From positions 365,938-429,937 of the forward strand of contig CAJJDN010000070.1 of assembly GCA_905182985.1 (NCBI GenBank): DNA of 64,000 nt, written 5' to 3'. Below, in pieces: positions 26,247 through 37,724 of the stretch. Below the pieces are notes generated by a model that had not been told where the DNA came from, ran no database searches, and saw nothing but the letters and a program-made list of their open reading frames with translations. Made by a program: the position numbers and the translations under genes. Within the stretch, counting starts at the first letter, position 1. Each line of letters begins with the position of its first letter. Origin of the DNA: Paramecium sonneborni. Taxonomy: Eukaryota > Ciliophora > Oligohymenophorea > Peniculida > Parameciidae.

Positions 26247-26771
26247 ATGAAGGCAATGTGTCCATTACTGAGAAGAGATAGTTTTAGTGAAGAAGAGCAG
26301 CTATATTAACACAGTGAGTGTGATTAAGTTGAATTTTAGCTAACAAATAACTGGTGTTAAGCTGAGGCGGACACCGATCCAAATATATTAGCAAAAAAAA
26401 GTCCCATGATAAAAAAGAAAAAGCAAGGCCGATACAAGAATGTGCCCTATACATTTGGTCGACATTTTAGAAATTGGATTGAAACCGAAGTAGGATCCAT
26501 ACAATGTCCAGTGGTTTAAAAATTCATTTCTAAACGTAAATCAAATCCTAGGTATCATGACAGTTTTAAAGATTTTAATGATCTATTCCAAAACTCAGGT
26601 ATAGGTAGATAACTAGGTTAACTTTTCTTTGGGTAAAAGAAATGGGTTTAATATCTCTTAAGTAATGAAAGAGTTGATGGATTTCAAATTTATTTTGAAG
26701 TAGAAAGATCTTACTATGAAGCTGCAATATAAGGAACCAAAATCACTGAATAAAAGGTGAGAAATATTTGA
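26247..26771 (+). CDS. Hypothetical protein, 174 aa
   Basis: Intronless. The start MKAMCPLLRRDSF is followed by an acidic/Gln-rich region, a Lys-rich stretch (MIKKKKQGRYKN) and a more hydrophobic C-terminal half containing FGRHFRNWIE and FFGQKKWVQYL. No family is recognised. The 3' end lies 30 bp before the next start codon, and the two could be exons of a single gene if a longer intron is allowed, but no frame-compatible junction was found. Confidence 0.55.
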
Positions 26772-26801
26772 CATATTTTATTTATTTATTATTTAAATAA
26801 A

Positions 26802-27320
26802 ATGTACTAAATTTATTTGACTTTTTTAAGAGACATCGATGTTGAGTTAAAGAAAACTCTTGAATCTTCAACATAAGTTGTTAACGATCATATTCTATAA
26901 AGAACATGCAAATAATAAGATTTAGAATTTGTAGCTAAAGTAAGCAATTTCAAATCTATTAGAAATTAGAAGATTTCAAATTTCAAGTTGATAAATATGG
27001 CATATAAGCAATAGAAAAGTTTAGAGATAATTTAAAAGCTAATATAGAAGGACCAATCTAAGCCTAAACACATTTTATTGCAATGAAAAATCAAAGGTAA
27101 AAAAGCAAGTCTTATAAAATTGATGATCTAGAAAGAGTTATTGATACTAGAATATAAGTAATATATTAATCTAATTAAGGAAGCAAGTGAAAAGTAGAAA
27201 CAACAATTAATTCATTATTTAGACACTTTTGAAGAAGAATTTAAAATTCAAAATTCAGAACTGGCTAATGAATATTAATAAATTGAAAAAGAATTGCAAG
27301 AATTACAATTAAAGGATTGA
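26802..27320 (+). CDS. Hypothetical coiled-coil protein, 157 aa
   Basis: Two introns (a 23-nt one near 26940, and 27158-27179 ending in AAG) leave 158 codons. Almost the entire protein is an acidic/Gln-rich coiled coil, ending IEKELQELQLKD. It has no recognisable family and no membrane segment. Confidence 0.55.
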
Positions 27321-27342
27321 TTCCTTCTAATTTTATTATATT

Positions 27343-28154
27343 ATTCAAAATATTATCATTGATTATGCAGAAATCTTCTTGTTGTATTAAGTACCTAAAA
27401 TTAAGGATCAGATCATGCATTAATTGTAATCATTTTTATAGACTTTTCATATTCATTGTTTTGATTTTTGTTATCTAAATTCTTTAAAAACTTAAATAGG
27501 TAATCTTTGTAAAGATTAGAATTCTATTTTGAATCAGAAATATGATAAAATTCAGTTTTTTATATGTGTCCTGAAATTTTTTTACTTTTTTAGCTTATTT
27601 ATAAATTTTCTATTTCTAACTATTTTTGAAGATCTAAATCAACCTCTAAAAGTGTTTGATTTTCTTTCTCTTACATTTAAGTTGGAATCAATGAAATACT
27701 ATTAGAAATTTAAGTATGAAGTATATCAAATTGACTAAATTAAAGAAAAGAAAAGGAATATATAAATTGTATTTGTTTAGACAGCTTAAAAAGTTTACTC
27801 AGCCAATAATTTATATGTTTCCAATTATGTTTTTAAGATTTCTTAACATTTTAACATTTTCATCGGCAAAAAATACCTTGAATCATTTTAAGTTCAGCCT
27901 AGATTGATAATTTGTTTTATAGATATAAAATAAGTTCCTATTCCATGAAATTTGTTTTCTTATATAAATATCTCCATTTTTCTACATCTATCCAATATCT
28001 GAAATGTATTAATCAAGAAAATCACTATTTTTTTATCTGAAGGAAACATATTTTCAATTTCTAATCCAAATGGTTTTCCTCTTTTCATTTTACCAAGATG
28101 AGTTTCTGTAATTCCTATTGATGTACATTTATTTCTGTCTAATATCTCATCTAA
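27343..28154. repeat. 812-bp direct duplication, copy 1
   Basis: Appears identical to 28534-29345. Copy 1 runs into the N block and copy 2 starts directly after it, the same arrangement as at 2449, so this is most simply an unmerged contig overlap. It contains the small minus-strand gene at 27413-27676 and the 3' part of a MORN-type gene. Confidence 0.9.
27413..27676 (-). CDS. Small hypothetical protein, 87 aa (duplicated copy)
   Basis: Intronless frame starting MQEKENQTLLEVDLDLQKQL and ending KMITINA. Hydrophilic, Lys/Glu/Gln/Asn-rich, coiled-coil-like. It is an exact copy of 28604-28867 because it lies in the duplicated segment, so the real genome may have only one. It could also be a 3' exon of the MORN-type gene upstream. 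Confidence 0.4.
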
Positions 28155-28533
28155 NNNNNNNNNNNNNNNNNNNNNNNNNNNNNNNNNNNNNNNNNNNNNN
28201 NNNNNNNNNNNNNNNNNNNNNNNNNNNNNNNNNNNNNNNNNNNNNNNNNNNNNNNNNNNNNNNNNNNNNNNNNNNNNNNNNNNNNNNNNNNNNNNNNNNN
28301 NNNNNNNNNNNNNNNNNNNNNNNNNNNNNNNNNNNNNNNNNNNNNNNNNNNNNNNNNNNNNNNNNNNNNNNNNNNNNNNNNNNNNNNNNNNNNNNNNNNN
28401 NNNNNNNNNNNNNNNNNNNNNNNNNNNNNNNNNNNNNNNNNNNNNNNNNNNNNNNNNNNNNNNNNNNNNNNNNNNNNNNNNNNNNNNNNNNNNNNNNNNN
28501 NNNNNNNNNNNNNNNNNNNNNNNNNNNNNNNNN
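28155..28533. other. Assembly gap (379 N)
   Basis: A run of 379 undetermined bases between the two copies of the 812-bp duplication. If the flanks are an unmerged overlap, the gap contains no real sequence. Confidence 0.95.
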
Positions 28534-29345
28534 ATTCAAAATATTATCATTGATTATGCAGAAATCTTCTTGTTGTATTAAGTACCTAAAATTAAGGATC
28601 AGATCATGCATTAATTGTAATCATTTTTATAGACTTTTCATATTCATTGTTTTGATTTTTGTTATCTAAATTCTTTAAAAACTTAAATAGGTAATCTTTG
28701 TAAAGATTAGAATTCTATTTTGAATCAGAAATATGATAAAATTCAGTTTTTTATATGTGTCCTGAAATTTTTTTACTTTTTTAGCTTATTTATAAATTTT
28801 CTATTTCTAACTATTTTTGAAGATCTAAATCAACCTCTAAAAGTGTTTGATTTTCTTTCTCTTACATTTAAGTTGGAATCAATGAAATACTATTAGAAAT
28901 TTAAGTATGAAGTATATCAAATTGACTAAATTAAAGAAAAGAAAAGGAATATATAAATTGTATTTGTTTAGACAGCTTAAAAAGTTTACTCAGCCAATAA
29001 TTTATATGTTTCCAATTATGTTTTTAAGATTTCTTAACATTTTAACATTTTCATCGGCAAAAAATACCTTGAATCATTTTAAGTTCAGCCTAGATTGATA
29101 ATTTGTTTTATAGATATAAAATAAGTTCCTATTCCATGAAATTTGTTTTCTTATATAAATATCTCCATTTTTCTACATCTATCCAATATCTGAAATGTAT
29201 TAATCAAGAAAATCACTATTTTTTTATCTGAAGGAAACATATTTTCAATTTCTAATCCAAATGGTTTTCCTCTTTTCATTTTACCAAGATGAGTTTCTGT
29301 AATTCCTATTGATGTACATTTATTTCTGTCTAATATCTCATCTAA
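28534..29345. repeat. 812-bp direct duplication, copy 2
   Basis: Second copy of 27343-28154, starting right after the N block. Unique sequence resumes at 29346. Confidence 0.9.
28604..28867 (-). CDS. Small hypothetical protein, 87 aa
   Basis: Same protein as at 27413-27676. It lies downstream of the MORN-type reading frame on the same strand, so it may be a separate small gene or a terminal exon of that gene. No family is recognised. Confidence 0.4.
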
Positions 29346-29767
29346 ATCTGATAATATATTTTAATATTCATCTTTTGAATTCAATTTAAATATTAACTAA
29401 TAATATATCGATTGAATCTAAGTTATTTTCAATGCAAATTAATCACATCTTGTATAAACAGAAACTGTTTATCCTCTTAAACATTTCCCATATAATTATC
29501 CATATTGAAATCTATAAAATTCATTCTAACTATTAAATTTATTCCTGCATTTATACGTATAGTTAACATATAACCATGAAATTTATTATTCTTAAATAAA
29601 GCCTTTATAACATAATCATTTATCATTATTATTCCTTCCCCATGAATAATATCTTTGTGCCATTCCCCTATATATATTGCTCCTTGAGGTCACCAGAATA
29701 TTCCAATTCCCTCTTATATACCATTTTCTAAAGATCCTTAATAGATTCCATTACGATAAGCTATCAT
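29085..29767 (-). pseudogene. MORN-repeat protein with an in-frame TGA
   Basis: MORN repeats are recognisable (GIYQGSLENG, GAIYIGEWHKD, HGEGIIM, KFHGIGTYF), a membrane- or cytoskeleton-associated motif common in ciliate cortical proteins. The frame from the Met at 29767 is interrupted by TGA at 29690-29692, in the middle of a repeat where the family has an aromatic residue followed by Pro-x-Gly. The nearest GT...AG pair would destroy the next repeat, so an intron does not explain it. Downstream, a 29-nt intron carries the frame to a stop at 29085. It may be a pseudogene, a sequencing error (TGG read as TGA) or, less likely, readthrough. Confidence 0.55.
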
Positions 29768-30280
29768 TTAAACAATATTGCTGTTAAATTAATTCCAAAT
29801 TTTATAACTAAATATAAATGAATATTATCTTTATTATATAATAATCAATTCTGCAATTCATTATTAAGAAAATTCTGTAAAATTGTATATACAGTATATA
29901 CAGTTATATTTAATAAAATTTTTTTGTCTTTCAAATCTTATATAATATTTGAAAATATGGTAATAAATATTTATAGATCTTGAATTATATTTTAAATAAA
30001 CCTATTAAGAGTAGTATTTAAAAAAAACATCATTAATAATTACTAATATTTTTAACAAATACTTATTTATTACAATTTTAATATTAATTATCTATGTTGA
30101 AATAATATTAGAGAAGTTAGTCCGATAATTTCTGTTTTTACCACATTGAGTAAATTAGAATATAAATTAGATCATATTTTCTTTTTAAATAATTGATGAT
30201 CATCAAAGAATTGTTATTTGTTGAACATTGTTTATATATGTTGAGTTATTAATAAAATAAATTATAAATATTATTGTAAC
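29768..30280. other. AT-rich intergenic region
   Basis: About 510 bp between divergently transcribed genes. It is strongly AT-rich with no supported frame and must contain both promoters. I see no distinctive motif. Confidence 0.5.
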
Positions 30281-31209
30281 ATGATGGAACACTATAAAGG
30301 GATAATGCTTTGTAATAGACCATAAGCATCTATTAATTTAGATTATCATAAGTAAATAATATCTAACATATTTGTAGACCTTTTGTATCAAGAGTAACAC
30401 ATGCTGAACCTCTCGGTTACAATCCAGTTAAACAACTGCAAATTCATTAACCAATTAAATGTATTATAGCATGATTCATTAATCAAGAAATAAAACCAAT
30501 ACTTAGTCATCATAAAGAATGGCTATCAAATTTTTAAAAACATGTTAAAGAAAAAAAAACTGGATTGCATTGTTCTTAAGTTTAATCTCGTTTACATCCT
30601 GATAGGTATAGATCAAATAGTGACAAATAAAATTAATAGAATGAATAAAAAAATCAATAAGCATCTTTACCACAAAATCTATCAACAAAAGTTGAAGAAA
30701 TATAATAAGAATAATAAAATCAATAAGCAATTAATAATGAATTAGGAGATGAAATAATTGATGATTAAGAATTAAATGAATTGTTAGATTTTACTAAGAA
30801 TCTAGACTTTGAATCATATATAAATGATTTAGAAGTATTATAATTATCAAAAATAGGTTAAAACAGTAGTTGAAGCTTTAAAAAAGAGAATAGAAGAAAT
30901 AAGAATAGAGAATCCTTAATTATCATAGAAGGAAGCAACTAAAAAAGCTTTAAAATAGAATAATAATTCTGTTTAAAAACAAAATAAAAAACATGTTACT
31001 ATTTAAGAGGAAGAATAGGTAAAATAAAAAATAAATAATTTTAGCTTTAAAAAAATCTAGACAAAAAAGAAGTGAATTTAGAAAATGTTGCAAAAAAGAT
31101 AGCAGAAGAAATTCTTTAAAAAAATAAATACTTAAGAAACATTCATTCAAATATATCAATGTAAAAATTAGTAGAAACAGAGGCTCGTAGATTTCTTTAG
31201 AAAGAATGA
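30281..31209 (+). CDS. Charged coiled-coil protein with a DFxKxLDFExYIxDLEV segment
   Basis: Four introns (30352-30377, 30461-30487, a 22-nt one near 30837-30858 and a 26-nt one near 31019-31044) leave 275 aa. The N-terminus contains RPQASINLDYHKPF and EPLGYNPVKQLQ. The middle is Gln/Asn-rich. The most ordered part is LLDFTKNLDFESYINDLEV followed by a basic helix ending EEIRIENPQ, a segment recurring in ciliate proteins I cannot name. The second intron would end in AAG. No function is assigned; a ciliary or cytoskeletal role is only a guess. Confidence 0.65.
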
Positions 31210-31278
31210 ATAAAACAAATTATATAAAATCATATAAAAATTTATAGATTATGTTATATTTGTATATTATTTTTAGGA

Positions 31279-31769
31279 TCAGAAATCTTCTCTATCCAAA
31301 ATTCTGTTACATTCAGCTAATACCTTATTTCTTTCTCTTCCTAGATAATATGTATCACCCAAATTGCACATATCAAAATATTTTTTATTATGTTTCAAAA
31401 ATTAAATTGGTTAAAAGTATAGATAAGCAATGGGCCATACAACAAAATAAGGTGCCCATGAAAATCTCTTTGTCTAAAACATTCTAGCCATTGATACTAC
31501 AGCTGCACATGCCCATCCATCAACAATTGATGTATATGTTACATCATATCGATACCTATAATTTCTAAATTAAAAATGTACTCTCTTCTTACTACATATC
31601 CCCAATCTCTTTCTTCTTATGTCTTATAAAAATTTGTATCAAAATCTGCTATATATTTTTAAACAAATGCTTTTCTTAATTTAGCTGCTTGCATTTCTTC
31701 AGCTGTGAATCCTCTGTTGTATTCCATTTCCTCCTTTGAATTCACATATCTACGAATTGCTCTAGACAT
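31279..31769 (-). CDS. Putative mitochondrial inner-membrane subunit, 154 aa
   Basis: One intron (31556-31581) leaves 155 codons. The N-terminal half is hydrophilic (MSRAIRRYVNSKEE). One amphipathic/hydrophobic stretch follows (DGWACAAVVSMARMF, then WAPYFVVWPIAYLYF), ending in a hydrophilic tail with EDF. Size, basic N-terminus and one or two membrane segments resemble the lineage-specific small subunits of ciliate respiratory complexes, but I cannot match it to a named subunit. Confidence 0.5.
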
Positions 31770-31964
31770 TTTATTTTAATTAATATATGTTTTAAAGATA
31801 TGAATTAATACAAAATTATCATATAAAATCTATAAAAATCTTATTTTCACATCATCTATACTTTATTATGCTTTTATTAAATGTTCATATCTAACTCATA
31901 GCAAAAATATTAAGTATATCAATAAATATATGTTGTAAAATTCAAAATTAAATTAAACTAAGAA

Positions 31965-33829
31965 TCACTTTTTTATAGCTTCTTTAAACTCTTTAAGAGA
32001 ATGTAGAAGATCATATTCAATTATCAAATAATTATTTTCATTGATTACAGTGATTTAATTATTCCATCCAATAATTTTCATAATCTTCTTGTTTACTTTT
32101 TTGAGATAGTAAAATTAATTAGCAATAATTCTATTTTTGGAATTATCTAAATTTAAGTTTTCATTAACAAATAAATGTATTTTATAGTTAACCACTTTTG
32201 TTTATTCATATTATAATAATTCGGTCTAATATTAACTTAAATCATACTTTAATCAAAATGCTTTTATATGGATTATCTAAAAAGAATTCTTAAAGTATAT
32301 TCAAAATCAATTACAAGCTTAATACATAATTTGATTCGCATTCTATATTATCTCCTTCAAAATATATTGGTAATTATTTAACATTACAAAAAATACACCT
32401 TAATTACTATAAATCATTTAATAATTTCATTATTTTAAATTAACAAGTCTCCTAAAATTTCTAATGCATACTATTAAGTATAAGAACATTATAATAACCA
32501 TGAATAGATTTAAATAGTGTACCTTAAGTATTCTAGATTATTTTAATTGTTTTAAAATTTATTATGGAATTTGAATGCATTTTTTAGTTTTTATCAACAA
32601 TTTCTGAAGATAGATACTTTATTAAATGTAAAGATTTTTTTGCATATTCAAGGCAAGCCATCAATAATCTTTAATTACGATTTTTCTTACTTACCTCTTT
32701 ATTTAATTTTAATATCTTTAAATATTCATTATCTTCTTGAAGCAACATAATTAATTGAACTTAATTTTTCTCTATGATTTTATAAATACATATCCTATAT
32801 GCAATCTTAGTAATTTCTGAATAAATTTCTGAAGACTTTTCTTTATCTTCCCCTTCAAGCATATTATAAAGGATTTATTCTAAGGTTTATGATTTTTGCA
32901 TAAAACGTTAACTTGATGTTAAAACTTAGAATGGTTATGAAAGCGATCTTAATAGCACAACAGAATATTATCTAATAAATTATAGAAACTATTTTTGATC
33001 TTAAATAATTTTTTCTGCTTATTTATTGATGTTTACTAATTTTAATTGATTTAATTTTTTATCAAATTTACATCTTATTATTTTTAATTAAAAAACATTA
33101 TCTAATTATTTGTGTAGTTGAATGTTTTAATGCTTCAGTAAAAAAAATGATCTTTTCATCTTTTCGCTACTCCAGACGGCTTTTAGTACTAGTGCCAATG
33201 CTAAAATAAACATTAATTATAAAGAATTGAAATAATTTTAAACTATTGAACTTAATATCATCAATCCTATTTAATTTATCAACAAAACTAAAATGTTAAT
33301 TACAATATTTGAGCCTAAAAGTAAACTGTATTGAATCATTACAACAGTTTAACCTGCTAAAAACAAAATGTTGGAGTCTGAGAAAAAATAAAGCAAAATG
33401 AAAATTAACCCACCTAATGAAATGTTCATAGCTGCCAAAACAGGATTAAAATATTGGGGTAAATATTTTATTAATCTATGACTCAATACAAAGCCTAATG
33501 GGATCATAATTAATGTGTATTTCCAAACACCAAATCCAAAAGGTATAATAAATTCCATAGTAAAAACACATATAGCACTTATAGTACCTAAACAACAAGC
33601 CCAAGTATAAAAATTAAATAATTCTTCAAATTGATCTTAAAAATATAGTTCCTCCATTTTAGGATTGTCGAATCTTAGAGAATATTTATTCATTTTAATA
33701 TTAATTGGAATTAATTTTTTAACTTTCAATTCGAAAAAAGAACTAATTGATAGATGTAGATTAAGAATCTTACTTTAATACAAATGCTATTATAAATGGA
33801 ATGTATAAAAATTCAATCATTTTAATCAT
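31965..33829 (-). CDS. Multi-pass membrane protein, sensor-like, 603 aa
   Basis: Introns 33743-33773 and 32226-32247 leave exactly 604 codons. The first 250 residues contain about six or seven hydrophobic segments (for example MIEFLYIPFIIAFVL and FILLYFF). A junction VWSSEKMKRSFFLLKHQN leads into a cytosolic region of about 350 residues. That layout is typical of large ciliate families of histidine-kinase-like or cyclase-like sensors, but no H-box, ATP-lid or cyclase motif is visible, so the output domain is absent or unrecognised. The ATG at 33829 overlaps the TGA that could end the upstream coiled-coil gene. One alternative splice keeps both in a single frame. Confidence 0.65.
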
Positions 33830-34882
33830 CGTTTTTTCTACAATTTCTTCAGTACATTCTCTTTCTTCATTTAATTATTCTAGGTCAATCCCTAATAGAG
33901 GCAAATTTTACTTTATATTGATAAATGTTAATTACACTAAAAAATTTCTCTAAATTAATTATTTACTTTAGTTAATTTATCAACATTCTCTTGCAATTAA
34001 TATTTTTCTTCATTAATATGTTGATATAATTATATAAAATTTTCAATTAAATCTAAAATAATATGAAATTGATAAAAAATCTTTCAATTAATGATTTTCC
34101 TCATTTTTTTCTTTCAATTACGAATTCAATTCTTAAATAACTTAATCTTTTTCATTATCTTAAATTTTCGATAGTTTTTTATTAGATGAAAATTGATTTA
34201 GTGTATTTCTAAAATTATTTTAATAATCCTCTGCGATTTATTAATTTTATGATTACATGTCTTTAAGTTACAATTGTAATTATTCAATAATTTGATCTCA
34301 TGTTTGATTCTTCATAAACTTCATAAACTTCTTATATTTCTTACGAATTTTAGTATGAAATGATGTATTATTTTATTCTTACAATTTCTGATTGAATGCT
34401 TATTCAAGGTCTCTAATTTACTCCTCATACTTTCTAACTTTGCTAATTTCTTCATTGAACTTGAACTGCTTATTAACTTAGTTAAACTTATGATTTAGAT
34501 TTTTCAATTTCCTAAGGTGACTATTAAATTTTTAATCTAAATAATCATATTTTCTTCAACATATTCTGGTTACCTTGTAACTTCAATTGTCTTTGAATAG
34601 TTCTATTTTGTATTATCATGAATAAAGTAATCTTTGATTGGAGGTTGAATTTTGAAGTCTTTTTTATTTTGGGATTTCCTTTATTCAGATTGAGGTGTAG
34701 CTGGAACATAGCTTTAATTATTTAAATACAAATCTAATTGATTATTGAAAAGATATCTTATTAAAAGTTAAGCAAAATATTGAATAAAAAAATATTATGA
34801 TTAAATTTTGATGGTAGTTAAAATAAAATTAATACTTTTTTTATTACTTTAGTTCTTTTACCTTCGTTTGGAATGATTTCAT
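33826..34882 (-). CDS. Hypothetical coiled-coil protein
   Basis: Starts MKSFQTK, then an intron-rich stretch, a disordered part (SYVPATPQSEQRKSQ) and long Glu/Lys/Asn/Gln coiled coils (for example ENVDKLTKVNNQF). Several introns are needed. The TGA at 33826-33828 is one possible end. A 20-nt intron (GTAAAATT...TTAG) near 33880 would instead run the frame into the next membrane protein. I report two genes because coiled-coil N-termini are not usual for that membrane family. Confidence 0.45.
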
Positions 34883-35108
34883 TTTTTTTTTTATGGATAG
34901 AGCTAGTTATATTATGAATTGATGAATCACAAGAATAGAAGAATCTGTATATTTATCCAAATCTGCATTAAGACCTTTGGCATTTAATGAAAGATGATTA
35001 GATTAAAATGTTAAAATAATTTTGATTTGATAAAGTTAGATGATAACAGTATATTGATAAATATAGTTAGAAATAATATTTATATTATTTTTGAATAATG
35101 AATATAAA

Positions 35109-36165
35109 TCAAGCCCAGACTTGACCTCTAAATTGTATAGCTCTGGAATTCTTCCATCCTTTTTTGAAGTGATTATAATAGACACCATCTCTAACTGCAT
35201 ACATTTCCCATCTTTGAATAATAAGAATGACATGATACCTGAGAGAAAGATTGTTTCTATAAAATCCTCTGGTTTTCAAGTAGGCAAATGGATATATTAA
35301 AGCAACACCAGTTAAAAACATATAATATCTAACAGTTTTATCTGGTCTTTAGAAACCACTTCTTCTTTAAACAAATTAAATGAAATTAGTAACATCAAAT
35401 GCCATTTAAGGAGTTGAGGCAGGAGTACCATCTTCATAATCAACAAGTCCTATTATATATGAATTGATATCAATACCATCATGTAATTATCTAACCATAC
35501 CAATAATCATATGATCAAAATATGGATTATAGGCTTTTCCTTTTGGAACATCTAAACCTTAGTAAGGTTTATAATGATATCCAGTCAAAATATTGTAAAT
35601 GTAATTAATGCCTCCAGGTCTAAGTCTAATCTTAGAAAAGTCTGTTGGCCATACACCACCATTAGCATTCTTAGCTTAATCTTATGAGAAATATGGGGGA
35701 TATATTCCTATTCATTAATCTTATATTTACTGTCGTGAATATATCTGTCTCTTTCATCCCATTCTTAATAGTAAAATTACTTAAAGTGATGATGAGCAGG
35801 ATGAATTGTAAAATTACTAACTAATGCAGCCAATTCTAATTGCTTATAAACTTTATCCAATAAAACATCATATTTTTTATACACAATACCATGACAATTA
35901 GCACAATTTCTAGAAAATACCAGAAATCTAAACAATCATTATTATATATATACCCTCTTCTAACACTACCTGAATCGAATGTCCCTAAAAATCTATATTA
36001 AGGCCATGACATATGTCCTCTATGTGTACCTACTTCTGTCACTTACTCTTCATATCCCTTGATACCCCAAAAGGCACCAATATCATCTCTGTATAACCAA
36101 GCATGAACACTATTTTCTTATTAGGTCATTAATATTCCTACTCCTAAACAAAAAAGACCCTTCAT
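35109..36165 (-). CDS. CYC1: Cytochrome c1 of the bc1 complex
   Basis: Haem c subunit of mitochondrial complex III, passing electrons from the Rieske protein to cytochrome c. Introns of 26 nt (near 35929-35954), 23 nt (near 35708-35730) and 27 nt (35212-35238, ending in AAG) leave 326 aa. The short N-terminus (MKGLFCLGVGILM) leads to HRGHMSWP and a FDSGSVRRG block, then the haem site NCANCHG (CxxCH). Further on are NGGVWPTDFSKIR, YNPYFDHMI (probable Met-ligand region), and a C-terminal membrane helix MFLTGVALIYPFAYLKTRG. The 27-nt intron is in phase, so retention would add nine residues without a stop. Confidence 0.93.
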
Positions 36166-36734
36166 TTTTAAAATATTTAATATCTAATAAATATATTTAA
36201 CTATATTTATTCCTATTCAATCTCAATCAACACTTCTAACATTAATACTTCATTTCCATTCCCCTTACTCTCTAATTTTTTAATCTTTATCATTACTATC
36301 TCTCTAATCTTAATACTTCTTTTACTTTTTTCACTTCTCACCACAGATTTTCTTGATAGTATATCTATTTATAAAACTTATTTATAATCTAAACAAATTC
36401 TTATTAAAATAAGACTATATTATTATTTGTTTATTTATAAATTTTAACCAAATATAGTTATTTTGTTTGAACTACCATATTATGAATATATAAAAATTAA
36501 ACATTTCTTGATATACCTTAAATTATATTTATTTAATAAAATTTAAATTGACTATTCAGAAAATACTTATTTTATTGATGATTAACTTTTTCTAAAGTAA
36601 ATTTATATATCATATGTGAATTCCTATGTCTAAATGATACTTATTATTTTGAGTTAAAAATAAGAAATAAAAAAACCTAATTTTATTGTTTAATTATTTA
36701 TTTTATGTTTTCTAGAATTTTTAAGTAAAATTTT
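36166..36734. other. Intergenic region between divergent genes
   Basis: About 570 bp, AT-rich, with a run of CT-rich sequence at 36210-36350. It should hold the promoters of cytochrome c1 and the HtrA-like gene. I see no gene in it. Confidence 0.5.
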
Positions 36735-37628
36735 ATGCAAAGGATAGCCTTATTTTCAACAGCCTCTATAATATATTGGAGAAGTCGAAAAAATTAAAAC
36801 GAAGAAATCTTTTAGGTTTTACATAAATAAACATAAAACTAAATAGTAAAATTCTTTCTAAATGGCAGAATAATTGGTTAGGGAGCAGTTTTGAAAAATG
36901 GATTTGTAGTTACGAGTTGTGAAGTATTTGAAAATTACTAAAGATAAATTACTGCATAAATAAATGGTTAGCTATAAAATTATGAGATAATAAAAGTTGA
37001 GGAAGGATTAGCAATCTTAAAAATATAAGAATAGAAATCTGAATTTAATCTATCAAAATATGAGATAGGATAGAATGCATATGTATTAGGGACAGATGAG
37101 TAAGGTTTGAAAGAATTTAAATAATGTCCTATAACAGATAGCAATTTTACATTAGATATAGGATTAGTAGGAGAGGAGGCTTTAAATTAGACATTTCCAT
37201 TTATTTTGATGAATGGATGTTATTCTAGTCCTGGAAGTAATTAATGATGATATGTAGGTCCTGTATTAAATAAGAATGGATAATTATTGGGGATAATAAG
37301 TGGGAAGTTTAAAAACAAGACTTAAGTAGTTCCATCTGAATTTTTTAAAGGATTAGAAAAAGGAAAGTCTGTAGTGAAACCTTATTTAGGATTGACTTTA
37401 AAGACTTCTGATTAAGGAGGTGCTTTTATAATAAAAATAAATTCTGGTAGTCCAGCAGAGAAGGCAGGTTTAAAATTAGGAGAGATAATTAAATCAGTAG
37501 ATGGGATTAAAATTTAACATGGAAAAGATGTTACTAAATTATTAGGAGTTACTGAAAATACAGATAGTCATACTATGGTGATTTTAAGAAATGGAAAGGA
37601 GAGAATTGTGTAAGTGAATTTACAATGA
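36735..37628 (+). CDS. HtrA/DegP-like protein with PDZ domain, catalytic triad lost
   Basis: One 21-nt intron (37237-37257) leaves 290 aa. Residues 1-20 (MQRIALFSTASIIYWRSRK) look like a mitochondrial presequence. A trypsin-fold domain follows: GQGAVLKNGFVVTSCEVF, GLAILKI, SSPGSPVLNKNGQLLGI. A C-terminal PDZ domain starts at PYLGLTLKT and includes GSPAEKAGLKLGEII. Active HtrA has TNAHV, DLALL and GNSGGP. Here His is replaced (SCEV), Asp is Gly (GLAIL) and the Ser position is Pro (SPGSP). It is therefore inferred to be an inactive relative, possibly a regulator or binding partner in mitochondria. Confidence 0.8.
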
Positions 37629-37724
37629 TCATAAATTGTAAAGTATTTTATACTATATTTAATATTATTATACAAGTAACAGTATATAATTTGTATTTGA
37701 ATTTATTATTTAAAATAGTACATT

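Noticed and set aside
28118..28669. Long open frames spanning the N block
   Set aside because: They are made almost entirely of unknown residues and carry no information.
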